From Clostridiales bacterium (GTDB taxonomy: Bacteria > Bacillota_E > Sulfobacillia > Sulfobacillales > JAIMBI01), in the NCBI GenBank assembly GCA_027318915.1, contig DAHVOH010000087.1, positions 1 through 11,885 on the forward strand: a stretch of 11,885 nt of DNA, written 5' to 3'. Within the stretch, counting starts at the first letter, position 1. Every line of letters begins with the position of its first letter. Of the stretch, positions 6,578-11,885 are shown in pieces. The notes beneath the pieces were generated by a model. The model was not told the origin of the DNA, ran no database searches, and saw only the letters and a list, made by a program, of their open reading frames with translations. Both the position numbers and the translations under genes were made by a program.

Positions 6578-7996
6578 CTAAACCGGGCCGCCGGCATGCT
6601 CCAAGCCCAGACGCCGACCATCCATGTGGTTCAAGCGGGGCCTGATGCGGATGATATAGCCGATGGCCAGGAGGAGCGCCGCCAGCCAGATGGCCCCGGA
6701 CCAGCTGAGTGGGTAGGCGATGGGCCACACGGATTCATACAGCACCCACCAGAAAAGGGCGGTGGCGGCCAGCGGCAGCACAAAGTGCTGCAGAACGTGC
6801 CGGGATCCGTGATCGTCCCGGTACAGGCGCATCAGTGACACGTTCATCAGCGTGTGGGCGGTCACCAGTCCGAACAGGACGGCGGTGGTGATGACATTGA
6901 ATGCTTGGGCTGGGCCTAGCCAGAGACCGCCGCCGATGGCGGCGAACACGGCGAGGAAGGCCAGCAGCGTGACGGCCGGCGCGGGCGCGTGACGGCCGTT
7001 GACCAATCCGAAGTGGGTGTGAATCAATTGATCGCGGCCAATGGCATAGAGAACGCGGGCGGAACTGGTCAACAGGGCGAGGCAGTCGGTAAACGCGCTG
7101 TTGATGGCCAACACCACCAGCGCAATGGCCCCCACCGGACCCAGGTAATGCAGAAAGACGGTCACGCCCGGGGCGTTGGCGGTTGCGAAGGTGCCCATGC
7201 GGGCCTCTCCCCACCCGACCGTGAGCGCGTAGGCGGACAGCGTCAGAGCCGCGCCCACAAGGGTCAGCGAGACCAGCGCCGCCTTGCCGATGAGCCGGCC
7301 GCGCTGCGTGCGGATGCCTTTGGTCTCTTCGCCCAACGGTGCGTGGCTGCCGATGCCGATAAAGCTGGTGATGGCGAAAATCATGCCCATGGCCACGCCC
7401 TTGTAGCCTGTGAGTCCGACGCGAAACGGCGCCCACGGATGCGTGGTATGCACGTGGGTCATGATGATGAGCGACGCCCCGATCAAGAACACAATCTCCG
7501 TCATGCTGGTGAGCGCGAGCACTTTGATGGTGGGCCGGATGCCGAACACCGCCAGGGTCCAAGGCACCCCGATGAAGAACAGGATGGCCGCTATCCAGAA
7601 CCATCCCGGCAATGCCCAGCCGACTTCCGCGGCCAGCCCCGGCAGGAACACGCCGCCGACGTAGACCGGGACGCCGGCGACGCTCAGCACCTGGTAGAAC
7701 GTCACCATGAAGCCGGTGAGGACGGCGGCTCCTCCGCCCAGACCCTGGGACACGTAGCTGTAATACCCGCCGGCCGAGGCCCGATCCTTGGACAGATGGT
7801 AAATGGTGTTGACTTCCACAAACATGAGCGCAAAAGCCCAGAGATAGGAGAGGGGCAACGCCACCAGGGCAAAGGCAGCACCGGCCGTCATGAACGCGAC
7901 CACGTCGCAGGTCGGAGCCATGCCGGCCAGGCTTTGACTGACCAGTCCCCAGAAGCTGACGATATTGGTGTCGAGAGTTTGGGTTCGGTCTTCCAT
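6578..7996 (-). CDS. APC-superfamily amino-acid permease
   Basis: 472 residues with about twelve hydrophobic segments. The APC (amino acid-polyamine-organocation) signatures are the TM1 region VSQSLAGMAPT (about 19-29), an unwound-helix motif of this fold that binds the substrate amino group, and the loop ASAGGYYSYVSQGLG (73-87), close to the family SGGxYxYv. Others are SFIGIGSHAPLGEETKG in the TM6 region and LTSSARVLYAIGRDQLI. It imports or exchanges an amino acid or amine across the cytoplasmic membrane; specificity cannot be read. The C-terminal tail is basic. The ATG at 7996 has the SD-like AAAGGCGG 7-8 nt upstream. It has its own promoter candidate and is not tightly coupled to the MMPL gene, from which it is separated by 264 bp. 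Confidence 0.92.
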   Translation of the reverse strand: MEDRTQTLDTNIVSFWGLVSQSLAGMAPTCDVVAFMTAGAAFALVALPLSYLWAFALMFVEVNTIYHLSKDRASAGGYYSYVSQGLGGGAAVLTGFMVTFYQVLSVAGVPVYVGGVFLPGLAAEVGWALPGWFWIAAILFFIGVPWTLAVFGIRPTIKVLALTSMTEIVFLIGASLIIMTHVHTTHPWAPFRVGLTGYKGVAMGMIFAITSFIGIGSHAPLGEETKGIRTQRGRLIGKAALVSLTLVGAALTLSAYALTVGWGEARMGTFATANAPGVTVFLHYLGPVGAIALVVLAINSAFTDCLALLTSSARVLYAIGRDQLIHTHFGLVNGRHAPAPAVTLLAFLAVFAAIGGGLWLGPAQAFNVITTAVLFGLVTAHTLMNVSLMRLYRDDHGSRHVLQHFVLPLAATALFWWVLYESVWPIAYPLSWSGAIWLAALLLAIGYIIRIRPRLNHMDGRRLGLEHAGGPV

Positions 7997-8041
7997 GAGT
8001 CGGCCCGCCTTTTGTAATGCGAATAGTTCGCTGTTGCTATG

Positions 8042-8070
8042 ACGTTACAGAAGCTGTGATGATGCGTCAA
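8042..8070 (-). promoter_or_regulatory. Promoter candidate of the APC permease gene
   Basis: TTGACG (8070-8065), 17-nt spacer, TAACGT (8047-8042) on the minus strand. The -35 is strong and the -10 weak, which fits an activated or repressed promoter. The leader is about 40 nt. Confidence 0.5.
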
Positions 8071-8103
8071 GGATGATGCGAAAGATGAGCGGCCAATGAT
8101 GCG
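8058..8103. repeat. Three short direct repeats around the permease -35 box
   Basis: GATGATGCG at 8058-8066 and 8072-8080, and AATGATGCG at 8095-8103, with start spacings of 14 and 23 nt. The first overlaps the -35 box. They could be regulator-binding sites; a chance low-complexity stretch is the alternative. Confidence 0.35.
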
Positions 8104-8447
8104 CGATCTTGTCCTCGTCGCCGCGACGGTATGGCCGGGATCGTCGTGGGTCCCGCGACGGGACAAACAGGCAAACGATGCCAATGAGCCTCCGCGATCC
8201 CGGCGTGAGCGGGGCGGGCCTGCCGGAAACCGCGGCGACCGGCACCAAGGCGTTCCGCGGTCGTACGGACCGGGGATCCGCCCGGGCAGTCATCCCGCCG
8301 GGGTGGGGCGATGGCGGGTTGGGGCGCGAAACCGACGGGTTCTGCGAGTCCCATGCGCCTATCCCGGTCAGGCCGGGACGTCCGGTTGCGGCCGCTCTTA
8401 GACAATGCCTTGGGTGCCGCGTTCTATCCGGCGGTCGGCGGTGCTGT

Positions 8448-8488
8448 CCCCCAACCGCCGGGGCTCCCGCCGGACGCTTGGTTGGGGG
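8448..8488. terminator. Hairpin with nested stem, terminator-like or RNA structure
   Basis: CCCCCAACC (8448-8456) pairs perfectly with GGTTGGGGG (8480-8488). Inside, CGGG-GCT-CCCG (8459-8469) forms a second stem. No T-tract. The purpose is unknown since no gene ends nearby. Confidence 0.4.
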
Positions 8489-9423
8489 GATCTCGGCCTC
8501 GCCCCTGTGGCCGCCGACGCCGAGGGTCACACTCCTCGGGGCGGTCACGGCAGCCGACTCCGTGAGCACCACGCCACACGGCGCCAACGTGTGCAGAAAG
8601 GGCAGGAACGCGGCCGAGCGCCTGGTGAAGAACGGTCGGCACAGGGACCCTCGCGTCGCGGCGAACGAACACCACCGGGTTGTTCCACAGTTGGTGATGC
8701 AAACCCAGGGCCCCCGTGGTCTTGTGGGTCGGGGACATCCCGCGCGCACCGGCCCGGGGTTGGGATTGACGGCTCAACGCAATCGTCCGATCCCGCCCTC
8801 TCGGCGGTGCACCGATTCGCTGGCCTCGCCGACACCAGCCCAGCGGGCCGCATTGCTCGCCGAGCCGCCCGCAACCGCCCGGACGCTCGACCTTGTCCGG
8901 TGGCGGGCGTGCCGTTACAACCGGGACTGCCGGTCCGCTCTCGGCCTTCCCGCATCGACCCAAGGGCACCTCGTCTCATGCGCGGAGCCCGATCACCCGG
9001 GTTGTCTGTGTCTTGGCGGCAGAACACCTAGGGCCAGACGCGAGTCGGGCGCACGGACACATCGGCATCCCCATGCCGCGGTCAGGCCAAGCCTCCGGGC
9101 GTGTGGCGATGTATCCCGTCAGAGGACGCGCAGAGCCTCCGTCTCCGTCGGGGCGGCCGGCGTTTCCCTCCGGACAGCGGGCGTGGGAGAGAGGGGTGAT
9201 GCCTCGAGGTGCAAGGCGGTTTCAGGAGCCTCTTTCGGCCAAGGCGTGATCCCCCCGGCACGACAGGGTTCCAGGAGGTTTGCGCAGGACGAAGGTGCCG
9301 GCGAGTCGGCGAATGTAGCCGCCCTGCGCGGCGGAGTCACTGACGGACCCGAGCATGGCGCTCGATGGTGTCGCGGAGGTCGCAAGGGCGACGCACCGTA
9401 CCGCTTGGGCGCGTCGGCCGAAG

Positions 9424-9451
9424 CGGACGGCGCCGGGTATCGCGCCGTCCG
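9424..9451 (-). terminator. Hairpin downstream of the tetR-family gene
   Basis: Perfect 10-bp stem CGGACGGCGC/GCGCCGTCCG with an 8-nt loop, about 80 nt past the regulator stop. The sequence CTTCGG follows on the minus strand; there is no T-tract. Confidence 0.45.
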
Positions 9452-9530
9452 GCGGCCGGCGTCCCTCGAGAACTGTTGATGGCCCGTAGCCACTCCCCTG
9501 TGGCGTCTCGCGAAACGGGGCCTACCGGCG

Positions 9531-10136
9531 TCACCTTGGGGACTTCGACAAGCAGATGACAAGTCTGGTCATCATCGCGACCGCTTGGTCGTCGGTGAGT
9601 GCCTGCCGCCGTGTCAGCGAACGCCAGGTCTCAAATTGCAGCGCGTGCTCGATCGCGGCCTCCACGAGCGTCCGATCGTCGTCCCGTGCAGTCCATCCGC
9701 GGGTGAGCAGGTCCCGGACGCTGGCAAAGTAGCGTGGCAGGCCCTCCAGCAGCTCGGCCAGCACCGGGAGAGACGGGGCGTCGCGCAAAACATTCGCCGT
9801 CATCGCCTCGGTGGCCCGATAGTACGCGTAGAGGGCGGAGAGCGCCGAGCGCAAGCGGGCTGGCGGGTCGTCGATGCGGCTCCACGGTGTGGGGTCGGGG
9901 ATGGGGTGGCGGGTCAGGAAGTGTTCCTGGCAGGCCCGAAGCAGCTCCCCCTCCTCCGGGAAGTGGCGGTACACTGTGAGCCTTTCCACGCCGGCTCGCT
10001 TGGCGATGGCGCTGATGGTCGTCTTCGCCGGTCCGACCTCTTGGTGGAGCGCCGTGGTTGCCTCGACAATGCGACGGCGCGTCTCGACCTGGCGATCAGC
10101 CCGGCGCCGGAGTTCGTACTTGCGTTTGCTTCCCAT
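9531..10136 (-). CDS. TetR/AcrR-family transcriptional regulator
   Basis: 201 residues, the usual family length. The N-terminal DNA-binding domain is at about 18-65: RRRIVEATTALHQEVGPAKTTISAIAKRAGVERLTVYRHFPEEGELLRAC, containing the three-helix HTH with the canonical AGV...TVYRHF recognition segment. The rest is a helical ligand-binding/dimerisation domain with no recognisable subfamily. A basic KRKYELRRRADRQ tail precedes the HTH and may touch DNA. It is divergent from the cupin gene with 116 bp between the starts, so it probably represses that gene and itself. The ATG at 10136 lacks a close Shine-Dalgarno sequence; a short in-frame leader ORF ends 3 nt before it. Confidence 0.93.
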   Translation of the reverse strand: MGSKRKYELRRRADRQVETRRRIVEATTALHQEVGPAKTTISAIAKRAGVERLTVYRHFPEEGELLRACQEHFLTRHPIPDPTPWSRIDDPPARLRSALSALYAYYRATEAMTANVLRDAPSLPVLAELLEGLPRYFASVRDLLTRGWTARDDDRTLVEAAIEHALQFETWRSLTRRQALTDDQAVAMMTRLVICLSKSPR

Positions 10137-10139
10137 TCG

Positions 10140-10169
10140 TTAAACACCATTGCTCTCTGATATTGACAC
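10140..10169 (-). CDS. Possible 9-codon leader ORF ahead of the tetR-family gene
   Basis: GTG at 10169 is followed by SISESNGV and TAA at 10142-10140. AAGGGGGAG (10186-10178) lies 8 nt upstream and is the best ribosome binding site in this leader. The stop is 3 nt before the regulator ATG, in the same frame, so ribosomes ending here could reinitiate on the regulator. No experimental family is known to me. Confidence 0.3.
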   Translation of the reverse strand: MSISESNGV

Positions 10170-10190
10170 AGCCGACACTCCCCCTTAGAC

Positions 10191-10199
10191 TGCTATTAT
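10191..10199 (+). promoter_or_regulatory. Extended -10 promoter of the cupin gene
   Basis: TGCTATTAT is a TGn-TATTAT extended -10. A consensus TTGACA occurs at 10163-10168, but 25 nt away is too far for a standard -35. The predicted start is near 10206 and the leader about 47 nt. Confidence 0.6.
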
Positions 10200-10200
10200 A
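10195..10200 (-). promoter_or_regulatory. -10 box TATAAT facing the tetR-family gene
   Basis: A perfect TATAAT on the minus strand, overlapping the cupin -10. No good -35 lies 16-18 nt upstream. The transcript would start near 10188, just before the AAGGGGGAG leader sequence. Confidence 0.5.
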
Positions 10201-10209
10201 CACAGGTGT
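10200..10209. promoter_or_regulatory. Candidate operator: palindrome ACAC-AG-GTGT
   Basis: A perfect 4+2+4 palindrome directly at the overlapping -10 elements and the cupin start point. AACACC at 10143-10148 and GGTGTT at 10205-10210 also form a widely spaced inverted pair, one near each gene start. ACACAG recurs at 10166-10171. The position is right for autoregulation by the TetR-type protein; the site is short for that family. Confidence 0.4.
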
Positions 10210-10252
10210 TCATTCAATCGCATCAGAGGGAAGCACAGAGGAGGACCAAACG

Positions 10253-10759
10253 ATGCCCGCACGTCACGGATCCGTGATCGCGCCAAGCGCCCAACGGACG
10301 CTGCTCGATGGCCCGTTGGGCGCGTTGCTGCTCCTTCCCGCCACCGAGACAGCGGACCGGTTCACCGTCGTAGAGCACCCGCTGGCGCCCCGGGCCCTGG
10401 GCGCTCCCGTGCATACGCATCGCCATGAGGATGAGTACTCCATCGTGCTCGAGGGGATGGTGGGCGTGGAGATCGCCGGACAGGCATTTACGGTCGGACC
10501 GGGTAGCGTGGTGGTCAAGCCCCGTGGCATCCCCCACGCGTTCTGGAATGCCGCCGATAGGTCCGCGAGGCTGCTGGAGATTATCTCCCCGGCAGGGTTC
10601 GAATCCTATTTCGCCGAACTGGGCAGCATCCTCGATACGGACGGTCCCCCAGACCTCGCGGCACTGGTCGCACTGGCAGCGCGGTATGGGCTCGACCTTG
10701 ACCCGTCTTCGATTCCGCGGCTGGCAGCTGAGCACCGTCTGAACCTGGGAGGGCGGTAG
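10253..10759 (+). CDS. Small single-domain cupin protein (Cupin_2), metal binding
   Basis: 168 residues. Cupin motif 1 is GAPVHTHRHEDEYSIVLEG (50-68), with metal ligands H54, H56 and E61. Motif 2 is GSVVVKPRGIPHAFWN (84-99), with H95 and the typical N99. The full set of four ligands suggests a metal-dependent enzyme or sensor such as a small dioxygenase, isomerase or quercetinase-like protein; the reaction cannot be deduced. A helical tail (about 112-168) follows the barrel. The ATG at 10253 has GAGGAGG 8 nt upstream. The open frame extends back to 10058, but that part overlaps the divergent regulator and lies upstream of the promoter. Divergence from a TetR regulator suggests an inducible stress or catabolic function (inference). 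Confidence 0.93.
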   Translation: MPARHGSVIAPSAQRTLLDGPLGALLLLPATETADRFTVVEHPLAPRALGAPVHTHRHEDEYSIVLEGMVGVEIAGQAFTVGPGSVVVKPRGIPHAFWNAADRSARLLEIISPAGFESYFAELGSILDTDGPPDLAALVALAARYGLDLDPSSIPRLAAEHRLNLGGR

Positions 10760-11188
10760 GTCCCGAGTCCGGCCTGTCCATCCTCCCGGTGGGAGCCAGG
10801 GACGCAGGCGCGCGGCGCGCCGTCTCGTTGCGCCCCTGCCGGCGCGGAGCACGCGGGACGAGCCGCCGACCGCCCATCGTACGGTCCAGGCGGGCCAACG
10901 CCGGTCCCGGCCAGTACTATCCCGCAGGATACGAGCCACAGGTGATCTCGGCGTGGCGCTCCCGGTTCCGCCCGAGGAGCTCTTGCACCGCGTTGCGATC
11001 TCCGCCGGGCACGACGTGGTTCGCTGCCGGGCGCGGTCCGTCGACGGATGGAGCAAGGCGGCAAGAGTGCTCCCCAGCCAGCCGCTGTTCTTCAGAGGCG
11101 TCATCCATCCCGCTCCGCCATTCATCAACAGCCATCATCCATCGAACCCGATGGGGGCACCCGGGGCATGGCACGCGTTTGGTCTTCG
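10760..11188. other. Gap of about 430 bp, possible gene remnant, hairpins at its left end
   Basis: CTCCC-GGT-GGGAG (10783-10795) and the palindrome GGCGCGC-G-GCGCGCC (10807-10821) follow the cupin stop and could end its transcript. From 10953 a plus-strand frame reads VALPVPPEELLHRVAISAGH then DVVRCRARSVDGWSKAARVL, with strongly GC-rich third positions. It has no ribosome binding site or recognisable family, and it runs into the 3' end of the opposing anti-sigma-like gene. It may be a decayed gene; no function assigned. Confidence 0.35.
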
Positions 11189-11602
11189 TCAGACGCCGAC
11201 CCGCTCGCTGTGGAGGGTTTCCAATACCTGCTCGACCTCCGACAAGGTCAGGGAGCCGGGAGAGGTTACGCTGTAGCTGACCCCATCGATATGCACGGTG
11301 GCCGCCAGGATCGTGACGCCGTGGGTCACCCGGCTGGATACATAGAGGGGCCGACCCAAGACCACCGTGTCTTGCCGGGCGCCGACGATGCTGACCGTGA
11401 CCGCCGTCTCGCTGAGCGTAAAAGTCTTGGGGGAGCGATGCGTGAGGATCAGCGTCGTGAGCTTTTTGGCGTTCGGCAGTCCCTCCGGTGGCCGGTCCAC
11501 GCCCACGGCGGCCAACTCAAAGCCCGAGGGCACGGACCGGGGGATCTCGGGCGCGAAAGACACCGCCTTGGCCGCTCGAGCCAGGCTGGCATTCACTGCG
11601 GA
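11189..11602 (-). CDS. Anti-sigma-like protein, extracytoplasmic C-terminal part (separate frame)
   Basis: The 137 codons from SAVNASLARAAKAVSF to SERVGV have no TM or signal peptide. They show a mixed alpha/beta pattern like the extracellular DUF4367-type domains attached to sigma-factor regulators: AAKAVSFAPEIPRSVPSGFEL, then strands such as LTTLILTH and TVTVSIVG, then HIDGVSYSV, and a C-terminal helix SLTLSEVEQVLETL. It sits directly after the membrane segment of the N-terminal part but in the next frame. One extra C in the C6 run (11608-11603) would fuse both into about 214 residues. Alternatively GTG at 11596, whose last bases overlap the upstream TGA (GTGA), could start it by translational coupling, though a free copy would then lack any export signal. 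The DUF4367 assignment is tentative. Confidence 0.6.
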   Translation of the reverse strand, partial: SAVNASLARAAKAVSFAPEIPRSVPSGFELAAVGVDRPPEGLPNAKKLTTLILTHRSPKTFTLSETAVTVSIVGARQDTVVLGRPLYVSSRVTHGVTILAATVHIDGVSYSVTSPGSLTLSEVEQVLETLHSERVGV

Positions 11603-11832
11603 GGGGGGTGGCGCTCCCCAACGCCGTGGAGGTAGACTCCTACCACGATGAGCGCGCCCACGAGCGCGGCAACCCCGGTCCACAGCCGGCCGCGCGCGGG
11701 CGCTGGCGGCACCTGCCGGGACTCCCCGTGACTCCAATCGAACTGAAGGTGGCGAGGGATGGGCAGGAGACCGCTTTGCTCGAACCAGGCGCGCAAGTCC
11801 CGTTCCTCCCAGTCATCCGGCAGGTCAGCCAT
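11593..11832 (-). CDS. Anti-sigma-like membrane protein, N-terminal part
   Basis: 79 codons. A short cytoplasmic segment MADLPDDWEERDLRAWFEQS, rich in acidic and aromatic residues, is followed by FDWSHGESRQ and a Pro/Ala linker. One TM helix spans about 49-70 (GRLWTGVAALVGALIVVGVYLHG), then a stop in GERHPPPQ. The ATG at 11832 has GGAGGTG 6 nt upstream and overlaps the stop of the upstream sigma-like gene by 8 nt (ATGGCTGA), which points to coupled translation, usual for sigma/anti-sigma pairs. The cytoplasmic part should hold the sigma factor at the membrane. It shows no zinc (ZAS) His/Cys motif. It ends abruptly just after the membrane, where the family normally continues into an external domain; that domain is encoded next in another frame. 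Confidence 0.65.
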   Translation of the reverse strand: MADLPDDWEERDLRAWFEQSGLLPIPRHLQFDWSHGESRQVPPAPARGRLWTGVAALVGALIVVGVYLHGVGERHPPPQ

Positions 11833-11885
11833 CCTTGTCACCTCCGATGAGTCGCGCCAAATGCTTGCGGACCCGAAACGGCCGC
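11825..11885 (-). CDS. C-terminal tip of a probable RNA polymerase sigma factor (cut by window edge)
   Basis: Only the last 19 residues are visible, RPFRVRKHLARLIGGDKDG, ending in TGA at 11827-11825. The basic V/GRKxLARLL pattern is typical of the end of sigma region 4 in ECF-type factors. The 8-nt overlap with a membrane anti-sigma-like gene supports this. The fragment is too short for certainty. Confidence 0.5.
   Translation of the reverse strand, partial: RPFRVRKHLARLIGGDKDG

Larger units (their letters stand above)
8104..9530. other. Region of about 1.4 kb without a convincing gene; possibly decayed DNA
   Basis: Many overlapping frames are open, including one of 456 codons on the plus strand (8109-9479), but none shows a family motif, a hydrophobic pattern or a start signal. 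The least random-looking piece is a minus-strand stretch within about 8530-8690 reading RPFFTRRSAAFLPFLHTLAP then CGVVLTESAAVTA, with high third-position GC. It has no ribosome binding site and merges into low-quality sequence. It may be the remnant of a lost gene or element; no identity is assigned. Strong hairpins at 8448-8488 and 9424-9451 are listed separately. Confidence 0.4.

Noticed and set aside
4124..6838. 904-codon open frame on the plus strand
   Set aside because: It lies antisense to the well-supported MMPL gene, is rich in His/Gln/Arg/Gly, and has no domain; a GC-driven shadow.
8109..9479. 456-codon plus-strand frame
   Set aside because: No motif, start signal or coding-like composition; open frames on several strands overlap it.
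10163..10168. Consensus TTGACA as -35 of the cupin gene
   Set aside because: It is 25 nt from the -10, well outside the usual 16-18 nt.
10058..10252. N-terminal extension of the cupin frame
   Set aside because: It runs through the divergent promoter and into the regulator gene; the ATG at 10253 has a strong GAGGAGG.
10587..10605. GGTTCGAATCC, resembling a tRNA T-arm, and a similar TTCGAATCC at 2743
   Set aside because: The flanks do not form the T-stem or a cloverleaf, and the first lies inside the cupin gene.
1..11885. CRISPR array, insertion sequence with terminal repeats, attachment site, rRNA
   Set aside because: None of their repeat patterns or signature sequences could be found by reading both strands.

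Overview
The window is GC-rich DNA, probably from a high-GC member of the Firmicutes, such as a Sulfobacillus, Thermaerobacter or Symbiobacterium-like lineage. This lineage is an inference. It rests on strong GAGGAGG-type ribosome binding sites, GTG and TTG starts, sigma-A-like promoters, a cyclic di-AMP riboswitch in front of a 3D-domain cell-wall hydrolase, and an ECF-type sigma/anti-sigma pair. The GC bias opens long spurious reading frames on both strands, so genes were called from protein family signatures, start signals and third-position GC.

Left part (1-2766): a 5'-truncated NAD(P)-dependent aldehyde dehydrogenase (+) converges on an EamA/DMT-family exporter (-), with a perfect 11-bp inverted repeat between their ends. 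Upstream of the exporter promoter are about 600 bp with no convincing gene. These end in the most elaborate hairpin I found in the window (2668-2726), just past the stop of the next gene.

Centre (2767-8103): three minus-strand genes, each with its own promoter candidate. They are a secreted protein with two peptidoglycan-binding repeats and a C-terminal 3D (double-psi barrel) domain, an MMPL/RND-type membrane transporter, and an APC-family amino-acid permease. The hydrolase leader is the clearest regulatory element here: a ydaO/c-di-AMP riboswitch starting about at the predicted transcription start, followed by a strong Shine-Dalgarno sequence and a TTG start. It links wall remodelling to the c-di-AMP second messenger.

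Right part (8104-11885): about 1.4 kb without a convincing gene but with several strong hairpins. Then come a TetR/AcrR regulator (-) and a small metal-binding cupin (+), divergently transcribed from overlapping -10 elements with a short palindrome at the junction, which suggests a self-contained regulator/target pair. A gene-poor gap follows. The window ends in the 3' tip of what looks like a sigma factor (-), overlapping by 8 nt the start of a membrane anti-sigma-like protein. The coding capacity of that protein is split into two frames at a run of six C's.

I found no CRISPR array, rRNA, tRNA, intact insertion sequence or recognisable new defence system. The most useful observations are the riboswitch-controlled hydrolase, the frame-split anti-sigma gene and the compact tetR/cupin control region.
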